A DNA stretch of 13,784 bases, from assembly GCA_050732575.1 (NCBI GenBank), contig JBOHRF010000121.1:1-13784 (forward strand), written 5' to 3'. Positions 1 to 7,592 of this stretch are shown here, piece after piece. Origin of the DNA: JBBDWZ01 sp050732575 (lineage in GTDB: Bacteria; Gemmatimonadota; Gemmatimonadetes; Longimicrobiales; RSA9). Numbering within the stretch: the stretch's first letter is position 1; every line of letters starts with the position of its first letter. Below the pieces are notes generated by a model, which saw nothing but the letters and a program-made list of their open reading frames with translations, was not told the origin of the DNA and made no database searches. The translations under genes and the position numbers were made by a program.

Positions 1-662
1 TCGTAGCCGGTGTGGCGGGTGGATTGGGCGATCCTTCACCGGTCACCGCCTATGGTGTATATCGAGGCATCAAGGCGTGTGCGCACGAGCGCTACGGCAA
101 TGATAGCCTGAGTAACTTGAGCGTGGCTGTGCAAGGGCTGGGACACGTTGGCTACTATTTGTGCGAGTATCTGCATGCGGAAGGAACGCAACTGACAGTG
201 ACCGACATCGACGACGGCCGAGTCAAGCGCGTGGTGGAGGATTTTGCGGCCAGGCCAGTTCGCCCGGACGAAGTTTACGATGTGCCAGCGCAGATATTTG
301 CGCCCTGCGCGCTAGGTGCAGTTATCAACGACGATACACTGGCACGCTTCCAGTTCGAGATCATTGCGGGCGGCGCCAACAACCAGCTGCAGGAACACCG
401 GCACGGTGATGAGCTGGAGCGGCGCGGCATTCTGTACGCACCGGATTATGTCATCAACGCAGGTGGCCTGATCAACGTGTACGGCGAATTGCACAACTGG
501 TCGGCGGATCGTGCGCGGCGCAAGGCGGGTGAGATCTACGATACGCTCCTGCAGCTGTTCGAGCTGGCGCGCGAGCAGGGTTTGCCCACGTACCAGGCGG
601 CCGACCGGCTGGCTGAGCGTCGGATCGATCAGGTCGCAGCCATTCAACGGACCTGGGTGTGA
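1..662 (+). CDS. Leucine dehydrogenase, C-terminal part (5' end outside window)
   Basis: This is the last ~220 residues of an NAD-dependent amino-acid dehydrogenase of the Glu/Leu/Phe/Val family. The reading frame is open from base 3 and the true start lies upstream. The opening GGLGDPSPVTAYGVYRGIKA strongly resembles leucine dehydrogenase (EC 1.4.1.9), which reversibly deaminates leucine and other branched-chain amino acids to 2-oxo acids in the cytoplasm. A Rossmann NAD-binding motif, GLGHVG, is followed by a strand ending in TDID. CALGAVIND, IAGGANNQL and YAPDYVINAGGLINVYGE are typical of the C-terminal half of these enzymes. The catalytic lysines would be in the missing N-terminal half. 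The stop TGA overlaps the GTG start of glyA, so the two genes are probably translated together. Valine or phenylalanine dehydrogenase is a less likely alternative, because substrate choice depends partly on residues outside the window. Confidence 0.9.
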   Translation, partial: VAGVAGGLGDPSPVTAYGVYRGIKACAHERYGNDSLSNLSVAVQGLGHVGYYLCEYLHAEGTQLTVTDIDDGRVKRVVEDFAARPVRPDEVYDVPAQIFAPCALGAVINDDTLARFQFEIIAGGANNQLQEHRHGDELERRGILYAPDYVINAGGLINVYGELHNWSADRARRKAGEIYDTLLQLFELAREQGLPTYQAADRLAERRIDQVAAIQRTWV

Positions 663-1930
663 CCATGCGCGAACTCGAGCGGGTCGATCGCGAGATCTAC
701 GATTCCATTGTCAACGAGGCGACTCGGCAGCACGAGGGCATCGAGCTGATTGCTTCGGAGAATTTTGCTTCCGTGCCCGTGCTGCAAGCCACGGGCTCCA
801 TCCTCACCAACAAATACGCGGAAGGTTATCCCGGTAAGCGATACTACGGCGGCTGTGAGTTTGTAGACGTGGCCGAACGGCACGCCATTGAGCGCTGCCA
901 ACAGCTGTTCGGTGCCGAGCACGCCAACGTGCAGCCACACTCCGGTGCGCAGGCCAACATGGCGGCCTACATGGCGACCCTGAAGCCAGGGGAGGGCCTG
1001 CTGGGCATGAACCTGAGCCATGGTGGGCATCTGACGCATGGCTCGCCGGTCAACTTCAGCGGACAGCTGTACAAGGTTTCCGCTTATGGTGTGCGCGAGG
1101 ACACAGGCCGCATCGATTACGACGAAGTGCGCCAGTTGGCACTCCGGGATCGGCCCAGGGTGCTGATGGCCGGAGCCAGCGCGTATGCGCGTGTCATTGA
1201 TTTCGAAGCCATGTCGGCGATTGCGCGCGAAGTCGATGCCAAGTTAATCGTGGATATGTCGCACATTGCGGGATTGGTGGCAGGCGGTGTGCACCCCAGT
1301 CCGGTGCCGCATGCCGAGATCGTGACGTCTACCACGCACAAGACGCTGCGCGGGCCGCGGGGCGGGTTCCTGATGGGCCGGGGCGAATGGGCGCGTGCCA
1401 TCGATAAACAGGTCTTCCCGGGCATCCAGGGTGGACCGCTCATGCACGTGATCGCAGCCAAAGCGGTGGCATTTCGCGAAGCGCTGGCACCGGAATTCAG
1501 TGTGTACGCGCAGCAAGTCGTGGCGAATGCGCGCGCTTTGGCGCATCGCCTGATCGAGCACGGCTTTGATCTGGTGAGTGGTGGCACAGATACCCATCTC
1601 ATGCTGGTCGATTTGCGCAATCGCGGCGAGCTGAGCGGCAAAGCTGCCGAAGAAGCGCTGGGCCGCGCGCTCATCACTGTGAACAAGAACACGGTGCCCG
1701 GTGAGCAGCGCTCCCCCTTTGTGACCTCCGGCATGCGGATCGGCACGGCGGCCATGACTACGCGTGGCTTGAAAGAAGGTGAGCTGCGCAGCATTGGGGA
1801 TTGGATCGCACAAGTCCTGACCGCGCCGAGTGACTTCGCCCTGGCGCGTCAGGTGGCCGGCCAGGTGCGCGATTTGTGTGATGCCTTTCCGTTGTATCCA
1901 CAGTTGCGCCGGGAGCACGCGGTAGCATGA
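659..1930 (+). CDS. glyA: Serine hydroxymethyltransferase
   Basis: This is a full-length 423-residue SHMT (EC 2.1.2.1). The enzyme interconverts serine plus tetrahydrofolate with glycine plus 5,10-methylene-tetrahydrofolate, feeding one-carbon metabolism. Family motifs run in order: IELIASENFAS, YPGKRYYGGCEFVDVAE, NVQPHSGAQANMAAYM, LSHGGHLTHGSPVNFSG, and the PLP site STTHKTLRGPRGG with Schiff-base lysine at about residue 228. VNKNTVPGE and SGMRIGTAAMTTRGL follow near the C terminus. The start is either GTG at 659, which overlaps the leucine dehydrogenase stop by 4 bases, or ATG at 665. Both precede the conserved region, and neither has a clear Shine-Dalgarno, so coupling to the upstream gene is likely. 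The stop overlaps the ATG of the next gene (ATGA). Confidence 0.98.
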   Translation: MTMRELERVDREIYDSIVNEATRQHEGIELIASENFASVPVLQATGSILTNKYAEGYPGKRYYGGCEFVDVAERHAIERCQQLFGAEHANVQPHSGAQANMAAYMATLKPGEGLLGMNLSHGGHLTHGSPVNFSGQLYKVSAYGVREDTGRIDYDEVRQLALRDRPRVLMAGASAYARVIDFEAMSAIAREVDAKLIVDMSHIAGLVAGGVHPSPVPHAEIVTSTTHKTLRGPRGGFLMGRGEWARAIDKQVFPGIQGGPLMHVIAAKAVAFREALAPEFSVYAQQVVANARALAHRLIEHGFDLVSGGTDTHLMLVDLRNRGELSGKAAEEALGRALITVNKNTVPGEQRSPFVTSGMRIGTAAMTTRGLKEGELRSIGDWIAQVLTAPSDFALARQVAGQVRDLCDAFPLYPQLRREHAVA

Positions 1931-2292
1931 ATGGCATTGTACTCGACGATCAGATCCTGGATCGGCTGCGTGAACGTTATCCGCGCTTCCATGACTCCGC
2001 CTATCTGTTCGTGCTTTCCGCGTTGCACTTCGTGATCCAACGGCTGCCCGAGCAGCGCCATATCAGCGGCCGGGAGCTTACCGAAGGCGTGCGTGACCTG
2101 GCGCTGGAAAAGTTTGGTCCAATGGCACGTACCGTACTCGAGCACTGGGGCATTCACGCTACCACGGACGTGGGTCATATTGTGTTTGCGCTGGTCGAGA
2201 CCGGCATCCTGATCAAGCAGGATGAGGACACCATGCACGATTTCGAGCAGGTCTTCGATTTCGACGAAGCGTTTGGTACTGCCTACAAATAG
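1927..2292 (+). CDS. Conserved small protein of unknown function (Minf_1886-like)
   Basis: This is a 121-residue, soluble-looking acidic protein with no signal peptide or membrane segment. It starts DDQILDRLRERYPRFHDSAY and contains RHISGRELTEGVRDLALEKF, LEHWGIHATTDVGHIVF and a C-terminal DFEQVFDFDEAFG. From memory this pattern matches the family named Minf_1886 family protein, which occurs in several deep-branching bacterial phyla and has no established function. The length fits that family. The ATG overlaps the glyA stop (ATGA), so it is probably co-translated with glyA. That link suggests, but does not show, a role near amino-acid or one-carbon metabolism. No catalytic motif or metal-binding cluster is visible. 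Confidence 0.85.
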   Translation: MNGIVLDDQILDRLRERYPRFHDSAYLFVLSALHFVIQRLPEQRHISGRELTEGVRDLALEKFGPMARTVLEHWGIHATTDVGHIVFALVETGILIKQDEDTMHDFEQVFDFDEAFGTAYK

Positions 2293-2297
2293 GGCGG

Positions 2298-2346
2298 CCC
2301 GGGCCAGCTGAGGCCGGCGGGCAGTCGGGCACAGACCGGGTTTTTT
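2298..2346 (+). terminator. Possible weak intrinsic terminator after the glyA cluster
   Basis: A 5-bp stem can form between CCCGG at 2298-2302 and CCGGG at 2336-2340, and it is followed immediately by six T residues at 2341-2346. The position, 6 bases after the last stop of the first cluster, is right for a terminator. The 33-base loop is long and the stem is short, so only the GC-rich stem plus T-run supports it. Confidence 0.3.
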
Positions 2347-2391
2347 GGGGCGGCGCCTGGCCACGCTCCAGTGCCGCTGATCGCGTTCCAC

Positions 2392-2420
2392 TGGACAGGG
2401 AACGCGCTTTGCACTAAAGG
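2392..2420 (+). promoter_or_regulatory. Candidate sigma-70-type promoter for the zinc-ribbon gene
   Basis: TGGACA at 2392-2397 matches five of six bases of the -35 consensus. Seventeen bases later, TAAAGG at 2415-2420 is a poor -10 match (three of six). It lies after the possible terminator and about 60 bases before the zinc-ribbon start, where a promoter would be expected. The weak -10 keeps confidence low. Confidence 0.3.
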
Positions 2421-2467
2421 TTCAGGACACGGCAAGCGGCGGGCGTCGTGCCCGCGCCGGGGTCGTT

Positions 2468-2476
2468 GAGGGGAGG
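2468..2476 (+). promoter_or_regulatory. Strong ribosome binding site for the zinc-ribbon gene
   Basis: GAGGGGAGG is an excellent Shine-Dalgarno match and ends 5 bases before the ATG at 2482. It fixes the start of the 67-residue protein and is the strongest such site seen in the window. Confidence 0.6.
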
Positions 2477-2481
2477 GGGCG

Positions 2482-2685
2482 ATGGCGGTCGAGCAGGAGG
2501 TACAGTTCCCGCGCTGCCGGAAGTGCAACAACGGGACACTTCTACCGCTTTCCGACTACGGTCGTGATGGCGCGCCGATCACCTACAAAGCGTGGGTCTG
2601 CTCCAATCCAGAGTGCGGCTTCAACATTCGGATCGACAACGGCGAGATCAGCTTCGGCCGGACCATCGGTCAGAGCTACAAGTGA
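2482..2685 (+). CDS. Small zinc-ribbon protein, function unknown
   Basis: This 67-residue protein has two cysteine pairs: CRKC (Cys12, Cys15) and CSNPEC (Cys40, Cys45). They are about 25 residues apart, as expected for a single zinc ribbon binding one structural zinc. The rest is polar, with GAPITYKAWVCSNPECGFNI around the second pair and a short tail GRTIGQSYK. There is no helix-turn-helix, enzyme motif, signal peptide or membrane segment. The ATG has a very strong Shine-Dalgarno, and the gene stands apart from both neighbours (189 and 86 bases), so it is probably its own short transcript. Zinc ribbons of this size often bind nucleic acid or a larger protein partner, but no partner can be named here. 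Confidence 0.8.
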   Translation: MAVEQEVQFPRCRKCNNGTLLPLSDYGRDGAPITYKAWVCSNPECGFNIRIDNGEISFGRTIGQSYK

Positions 2686-2689
2686 AAAT

Positions 2690-2708
2690 GGGGGGCGCAA
2701 TGCCCCTC
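2690..2708 (+). terminator. Hairpin directly after the zinc-ribbon stop codon
   Basis: GGGGC at 2692-2696 pairs with GCCCC at 2702-2706 around a 5-base loop. Adding G2691-T2707 (wobble) and G2690-C2708 extends it to about 7 bp. It starts 5 bases after the stop at 2685. No T-run follows, so it is either a factor-dependent stop or an RNA-stabilising 3' hairpin. Confidence 0.35.
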
Positions 2709-2771
2709 TGACGCAATCGCCGGAAGCACGCGCTGCGTTCGCATTATCACCCTAATTGTCATCGTTTCCCT

Positions 2772-4310
2772 TTGCGCTCGATCCATGTCTTCGGCCGTGA
2801 CCCGGTATACGCGCTGAGCGCCGAACAGGCCGAGGCGTGGGATGGCGATGCACGTAAACGGCACAACATCCCGGGCCGCGTGTTGATGGAGAACGCAGCA
2901 CGGGCCACGGCCGCGGTACTGCACGCGCTCCACCCGCGTGGCCGTGTGCTGGCCGTGGTCGGCCCCGGGAACAATGGGGGTGATGCACTGGTTGCGCTGC
3001 GCATTCTGCGGGAGTGGGGTCGCGATGTGGCCTGGATAGCGGCCACGCCACGAACTCCCGAGTTGGCTCTTCTGCACGATCACAAGCTGGCTCGGCTCTC
3101 CAGCGAGCAACTGAGCGCTGCCCTGGCCGATGCCGATGTGATCATGGATGGCATGTTGGGCACGGGCACGCGTGGCGCCGCGCGCGAACCGATGGCGAGT
3201 GTGATTCGCGAACTCAATTCTGCGCAGCGCCCGGTGCTTGCCATCGATCTTCCCAGCGGCGTGGATGCCAGTACTGGCCGCGTGGAGGGGGATGCAGTAC
3301 ATGCGCGCGTCACGGTTACGTTCGGCGCGGCCAAAGTTGGTCTGCTGTTACAGCCCGCGCGCAGTCACTGCGGCCGGCTGGTTGTCGCGGAGATTGGACT
3401 GTCACCCCTGCCCGAGTCTCCGGACAGCGAGTTGATCACGCCCGCCTGGGCGCACGCGCGGCTGCCCGGACGTGCGCCCGATGCGCACAAAGGCGCGGCC
3501 GGACGCGTGCTGCTCCTGGCCGGCAGTACGGGCATGGCCGGTGCCGCGGCCATGGCCGCTCATGGGGCGTTGTGCGCGGGCGCTGGCCTGCTGCGCATCG
3601 TGTCCAGCGCGAGCAACCGCGAAATCCTGCAAACGCTGGTACCGGAAGCCACGTTCTTCGATCGCGACGGCGAAGTGCCTGGCGCGGGCATTCACGCCCT
3701 GGTTGCGGGCTGCGGCATGGGCACGGATGAACCTGCGTTGGAAGCGCTCGAGCGCGCGTTGGACGCCACCGATCCGCTGCCGGTGCTTCTCGATGCCGAT
3801 GCCCTGAACTTGCTGGCGCAGCGAACCGATGCGTTGAAACGCATTGGGGCTCGACGACCGACCCTCTTGACGCCCCACCTGGGGGAGATGGCGCGATTAT
3901 CGGGGAAGGCGGAATCGGAGATCCAGCGCGATCGCCTGGGCTGCGCGCAGTCCTTTGCGCGGGCCACGCGTTGCGTGGTATTGCTCAAGGGTCAGCCGTC
4001 CATGGTAGCCGCGCCGGAGGGTCCGGCCCTGATCAACACGACCGGATCCTCGGATGTTGCCACGGGCGGTATGGGCGATCAATTGGCCGGCGTGATCGGT
4101 GCCTTCCTGGCCACGGGAGTGGAAGCGCGAGAGGCGGCCGCGCTCGGTTTGTTTTATGCCGGCCGCGCGGCGGATCTGGCCAACCGCGGCCGCTCCCTCC
4201 TGCCGCGCCATGTGAGCGAGGGATTGCGCCGCGCATTCCGGTTTCCCGGCGCGCGGACCAGTTCTCTCGGCCTGCCCTTCATCACTTTCGATCAACCTGC
4301 GCGCTGGTAA
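2772..4310 (+). CDS. nnr: Bifunctional NAD(P)H-hydrate epimerase / ADP-dependent NAD(P)H-hydrate dehydratase
   Basis: This is a 512-residue metabolite-repair enzyme (EC 5.1.99.6 and 4.2.1.136). It restores NADH and NADPH that have been damaged by hydration. The N-terminal YjeF_N/NnrE epimerase domain (about 10-215) shows GRVLMENAAR, GPGNNGGDALVALRIL (residues 64 on) and AIDLPSGVDASTG (Asp159, Asp164). The C-terminal ribokinase-like NnrD dehydratase domain (about 230-500) shows HKGAAGRVLLLAGSTGMAGA, LLDADALNLLA, LTPHLGEMARLSG, LLKGQPSM and TGGMGDQLAG with the expected catalytic Asp436. The only usual start between the in-frame stop at 2709 and the conserved LSAEQAEAWD is TTG at 2772. No Shine-Dalgarno precedes it, so initiation may be leaderless or the start slightly mis-set. 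The stop TAA is followed at once by the ATG of the next gene. Confidence 0.95.
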   Translation: MRSIHVFGRDPVYALSAEQAEAWDGDARKRHNIPGRVLMENAARATAAVLHALHPRGRVLAVVGPGNNGGDALVALRILREWGRDVAWIAATPRTPELALLHDHKLARLSSEQLSAALADADVIMDGMLGTGTRGAAREPMASVIRELNSAQRPVLAIDLPSGVDASTGRVEGDAVHARVTVTFGAAKVGLLLQPARSHCGRLVVAEIGLSPLPESPDSELITPAWAHARLPGRAPDAHKGAAGRVLLLAGSTGMAGAAAMAAHGALCAGAGLLRIVSSASNREILQTLVPEATFFDRDGEVPGAGIHALVAGCGMGTDEPALEALERALDATDPLPVLLDADALNLLAQRTDALKRIGARRPTLLTPHLGEMARLSGKAESEIQRDRLGCAQSFARATRCVVLLKGQPSMVAAPEGPALINTTGSSDVATGGMGDQLAGVIGAFLATGVEAREAAALGLFYAGRAADLANRGRSLLPRHVSEGLRRAFRFPGARTSSLGLPFITFDQPARW

Positions 4311-5903
4311 ATGACCCGATCGCGTGGGCGATGGTTGACCGGTATTGGCGGCACGGATCTACGGTCAACATGCGTGTACGCAGCGATTCTCAGCCTTTCG
4401 TTGATGTCGAACACAGCCGGGCAAGCGAGGCGCAGTTGGCGTCCGGACCAACGCGTGCTCATCACGGCCTTTCATGAAGTGGGCGCGTTGGCGCGGGACG
4501 CGCGCTACCTGTACGCCGCCACGCGTGGAGGACTGACGCGCTACGATTTCACGCGTGGCGTTTGGGAGTTGCCGTCAACCGAGGAAGACGGCTATCCGGT
4601 CAACGAGCAGCCCAGCGCATTGGCTGTGGATGGCCTGCAGGCCGATGTGTGGCTGGGGACGGCAAGCGGCAGTGTGTTCCGGTATCGTGAGGTGCCGGCC
4701 GGCTGGGAGAATGTTGGCTTCGCATTGAGCGGCGAGATCGCGGCTATCGTGCCTTCGATCGGCACAGAAGAAGAAGGGATCTGGGTGCAGGCCGGCAGCA
4801 CGTGGTTTCGCGCGAATCGGTTGGGCGCAGGCGTCCGGCCCGTGCCACCGGCAAACGTACCTGCGTCCATCGTCCGGCGCGCGGCGTCCCTGCGTACCCT
4901 CGATCCAACCTTGGCCGCCTTTCGATCTTCCATTGGCCTGGATCGACGCGCACGCCGCTGGCCGATCACCGCGTTTCAGCGCGGCGACCGTCCCGAGCAG
5001 TACTGGTTTGCTACCAGCGGCGCCTTTGTATTTCGATTCGATGCCTTGCGCAACCAGAGCGAATGGCTGTGGTATGGCGCAGCCACGCGTGGTGTGAGCG
5101 CACTGGCCATGGTAGGCGACACGTTGTGGCTGGGCGCTGATGGGCGCGGTCAACGCAGCGGTGCGGTTCGAACTACACGTGACCTCCAGGGCTGGCAGCT
5201 GCGGGATGCGCTCGAGGGTGGACCCAATGGTCGGATCGAGCAAATCGTGGCTACCAACACGCACGTGTATTTCGCGGGCGCGGATGGCGTGAGCCGCTTG
5301 CAACATGGCAGCACGCGTGTCGAACGGCTGAGCCGCGAACGGGCCAACACGGTAGCTGTGGCGGGAGAGAGCGTCTGGATCGGCGGGCGCAGCGGCTTGT
5401 TGCAGCTGGCCGGAAGTCGCCAGCAACCTGCACTCCATGTTGGCATCGGCCGCATTCGGGTGCTGGGCGAACAGATATGGTTTGCCGCGGCCGACGGCTT
5501 GTACCACGTAGCGCGCGCGGTGCACGCGGACTCGCTACGTCTGGTCCGCGAGACAGGATTGCCTGCCGCCTCGTTTGTCGATGTGGCCAGCATCGGCGAT
5601 CGCCAGATTGCGCTCACGTCGGACGCCGTGTTCCTGCATGACGCGGCCGGTTGGCGCGGCCCCGTGCGTCTGCCCGCCATGCGCGGACTGGGTCGCCTGA
5701 CCGCGCTGGCCAGCGACGGAGATGCCGTCTGGATTGGTGGTGTGAACGGTCTGGTGCGTTATCAGCCCGCCACTGAAGAATGGCTTTACTTCCTTGTGCC
5801 CCACGATCTGCCCGCCGGTCCCGTGGACATCGTGCCGGACCACGAACACGTGTGGCTGGCAACGCCGTCCGGCGCCCTGCGACTCACGTGGAAAAGGTCG
5901 TAA
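4311..5903 (+). CDS. Exported beta-propeller-like protein, function unknown
   Basis: This is a 530-residue protein with a probable signal peptide. Arginines 3, 5, 7 and 18 precede a hydrophobic stretch at about 20-33, and a likely cleavage site follows GQA at residue 39. The mature part carries a recurring strand pattern of the type aromatic-[LIF]-[GA]-x-x-x-G-x-hydrophobic: YAATRGGLTRY (~68), VWLGTASGSVFRY (~113), LWLGADGRG (~270), VYFAGADGVSRL (~319), VWIGGRSGLLQL (~355), IWFAAADGLYHV (~389), VWIGGVNGLVRY (~473) and VWLATPSGALRL (~514). Such repeats resemble the propeller blades of two-component-regulator or WD40/YVTN-like proteins. No catalytic residues are recognisable and no membrane anchor follows. 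It starts directly after the nnr stop, and its last base is the first base of the thiL ATG. It is probably a periplasmic or surface scaffold or ligand-binding protein. Confidence 0.75.
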   Translation: MTRSRGRWLTGIGGTDLRSTCVYAAILSLSLMSNTAGQARRSWRPDQRVLITAFHEVGALARDARYLYAATRGGLTRYDFTRGVWELPSTEEDGYPVNEQPSALAVDGLQADVWLGTASGSVFRYREVPAGWENVGFALSGEIAAIVPSIGTEEEGIWVQAGSTWFRANRLGAGVRPVPPANVPASIVRRAASLRTLDPTLAAFRSSIGLDRRARRWPITAFQRGDRPEQYWFATSGAFVFRFDALRNQSEWLWYGAATRGVSALAMVGDTLWLGADGRGQRSGAVRTTRDLQGWQLRDALEGGPNGRIEQIVATNTHVYFAGADGVSRLQHGSTRVERLSRERANTVAVAGESVWIGGRSGLLQLAGSRQQPALHVGIGRIRVLGEQIWFAAADGLYHVARAVHADSLRLVRETGLPAASFVDVASIGDRQIALTSDAVFLHDAAGWRGPVRLPAMRGLGRLTALASDGDAVWIGGVNGLVRYQPATEEWLYFLVPHDLPAGPVDIVPDHEHVWLATPSGALRLTWKRS

Positions 5904-6877
5904 TGCGCACGAGTGCTCTTGGACCCGGTCGTGAATTCGACCTCATACGCAGTTTTCTGTCTGCGCTGCCCACCCACGAAGCCGTGTTGTTGGGCGTTGG
6001 CGATGATGCAGCGCTTGTGCGCGGCGGCTGGGTGCTGACCACGGATGCCAGTGTTGAAGACGTGCACTTTCGGCGCAGCTGGCTTGCGCCCGAAGAGATT
6101 GGTTATCGCGCCGCGGCCGTTGCCCTCAGTGATCTGGCTGCCATGGCCGCTGTGCCGGTCGCGTTGTTGGTAACACTGGTGCTCACGGCTGACGACTACC
6201 ATGACGTGGGTGCACGCATCATGAGGGGTGTGGCGCAGGCCGCCGCGCGCTACGGCGCAGCCATTCCTGGTGGCGATACTACCCGGAGCGAGGGGCCGCT
6301 CGTCATCGACATCGCGGCGTTGGGCCAGTCCGATCGGCCGGTATTACGCTCGGGCGCGCAGGTGGGCGATGAAGTTTGGGTGACCGGCACGCTGGGCGCC
6401 GCCGCCGCGGCCGTGAGCGCATGGCGCGCGGGTATCCCGTTGGATCAGGCCGCGCGCGCAGCGTTCGCGCAGCCACAGCCCAGGCTGGCCGAAGCGCAGT
6501 GGCTGGCCAACCGAGTGATCCTGCATGCGCTGATCGACATCTCCGACGGCCTGGCATCGGATGCCGCACATCTGGCCGCAGCCAGCAACGTGGCTCTGCA
6601 CATTCAAACGCAGGATGTGCCTGTGCATCCCGCCGCGCGCATGGGCCACGAACCGGCACATCGTGCGCTGACCGGTGGTGATGACTACGAACTCTGCTTC
6701 ACAGCGGCGGCCGGTTCCGTTCAACCCGTGCGGGCGGCCTTCCAGCAGACTTTCGGGATTGCGCTGACCTGCATTGGCGATGTGCGTGAGGGCAGTGGCC
6801 TGGCCCTGGTTGACCACCGCGGACAGCCAGTGAACACTGAACTGAAGGGCTACGACCACTTCCCGGGTGCCTCGTGA
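5903..6877 (+). CDS. thiL: Thiamine-monophosphate kinase
   Basis: This 324-residue cytoplasmic kinase (EC 2.7.4.16) makes thiamine diphosphate from thiamine monophosphate and ATP, the last step of cofactor synthesis. The PurM/AIR-synthetase-like fold motifs are all present: GVGDDAALV, TTDASVEDVHFRRSW, AAVALSDLAAMAAVP, GGDTTRSEGPLVIDIAALG, DISDGLASDAAHLA and ALTGGDDYELCFTA, so the Asp-rich Mg-ATP sites look intact. I chose ATG 5903 because it overlaps the stop of the preceding gene (TAATG), has a purine-rich GGAAAAGG about 5 bases upstream, and is followed by the usual LGPGREFDLI. The frame stays open to 5780, but the extra 41 residues lie inside the previous gene and look unlike any ThiL. The stop overlaps the plsC GTG. 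Confidence 0.96.
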   Translation: MRTSALGPGREFDLIRSFLSALPTHEAVLLGVGDDAALVRGGWVLTTDASVEDVHFRRSWLAPEEIGYRAAAVALSDLAAMAAVPVALLVTLVLTADDYHDVGARIMRGVAQAAARYGAAIPGGDTTRSEGPLVIDIAALGQSDRPVLRSGAQVGDEVWVTGTLGAAAAAVSAWRAGIPLDQAARAAFAQPQPRLAEAQWLANRVILHALIDISDGLASDAAHLAAASNVALHIQTQDVPVHPAARMGHEPAHRALTGGDDYELCFTAAAGSVQPVRAAFQQTFGIALTCIGDVREGSGLALVDHRGQPVNTELKGYDHFPGAS

Positions 6878-7590
6878 TTCGCACGTTGTGGATCTGGTTG
6901 TTTGGTGCCGTGGCCACGCTCACACTCTCCAGTACGGTTGTGATTGGCGCACTATTCCGGGCCAACACACGACTCTATACGTGGGTTGCAACCACATGGG
7001 GGCGGCTCATCCTCTGGGCCAGCGGAGTTGAAGTCACGGTCCTTGGTCGCGAGAACCTGAAGTTGGACCAGCCGCAGATCGTGGCCAGCAACCACCAGTC
7101 CTGGTACGACGTTTTTGCGCTGGCGGCAAACATGCCCAAGATGTATCGCTTTGTTGCCAAGGAAGAGCTGGGACGCATTCCCATCTTTGGCCGCGCCTGG
7201 CGCACAGCCGGTCACATCTCCGTCAATCGCAAAGACCGCGTGCAGGCGGTGCGTGCGCTCGAGCAATACGGTGAGATCGTGCGGGCCGACAATAGCGCCA
7301 TCGTCATATTCCCTGAGGGCACACGCACGCCCAATGGCGCGCTATTGCCCTTCAAGAAAGGCGCATTCATGCTGGCCTTGCACACGCACATCGACATCGT
7401 GCCCACCGTGGTGGTGGGTGGTCGGACCATCCTCAAGAAAGGCGACTGGCGCGTGCACAGTGGCCGGCTTATCGTTCGCTTCGGCGAGCCGATCCCTACG
7501 GTCGGCTACAATGAAGACAACCGAGATCATCTCATCGCGCTCGTTCGCAGCCGCATCGAACACATGTTGCAAACCACGGAGGCGCCGTAG
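6874..7590 (+). CDS. plsC: 1-acyl-sn-glycerol-3-phosphate acyltransferase (PlsC family)
   Basis: This 238-residue membrane-associated acyltransferase (EC 2.3.1.51) would convert lysophosphatidic acid to phosphatidic acid in phospholipid synthesis. An N-terminal hydrophobic helix (about 4-28) comes first. Four acyltransferase blocks follow: NHQSWYDVF with the HX4D pair His74/Asp79, GRIPIFGRAWRTAGHISVNR, FPEGTR at 146-151, and IDIVPTVVVGG. The length is normal for bacterial PlsC. The GTG start overlaps the thiL stop (GTGA) with no good Shine-Dalgarno, which suggests coupled translation. The acyl acceptor cannot be told from the sequence, so a related lysophospholipid or ornithine-lipid acyltransferase remains possible. 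Confidence 0.92.
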   Translation: MIRTLWIWLFGAVATLTLSSTVVIGALFRANTRLYTWVATTWGRLILWASGVEVTVLGRENLKLDQPQIVASNHQSWYDVFALAANMPKMYRFVAKEELGRIPIFGRAWRTAGHISVNRKDRVQAVRALEQYGEIVRADNSAIVIFPEGTRTPNGALLPFKKGAFMLALHTHIDIVPTVVVGGRTILKKGDWRVHSGRLIVRFGEPIPTVGYNEDNRDHLIALVRSRIEHMLQTTEAP

Positions 7591-7592
7591 CC

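Noticed and set aside
2686..2771. Riboswitch or structured leader upstream of the nnr-thiL operon (for example a TPP switch).
   Set aside because: The gap is only 86 bases. It holds one small hairpin belonging to the end of the previous gene and none of the conserved THI-box sequence.
5780..5902. N-terminal extension of thiL by 41 residues to an upstream ATG.
   Set aside because: The extra residues lie inside the propeller gene and resemble no ThiL. ATG 5903 overlaps the upstream stop and fits the normal N terminus.
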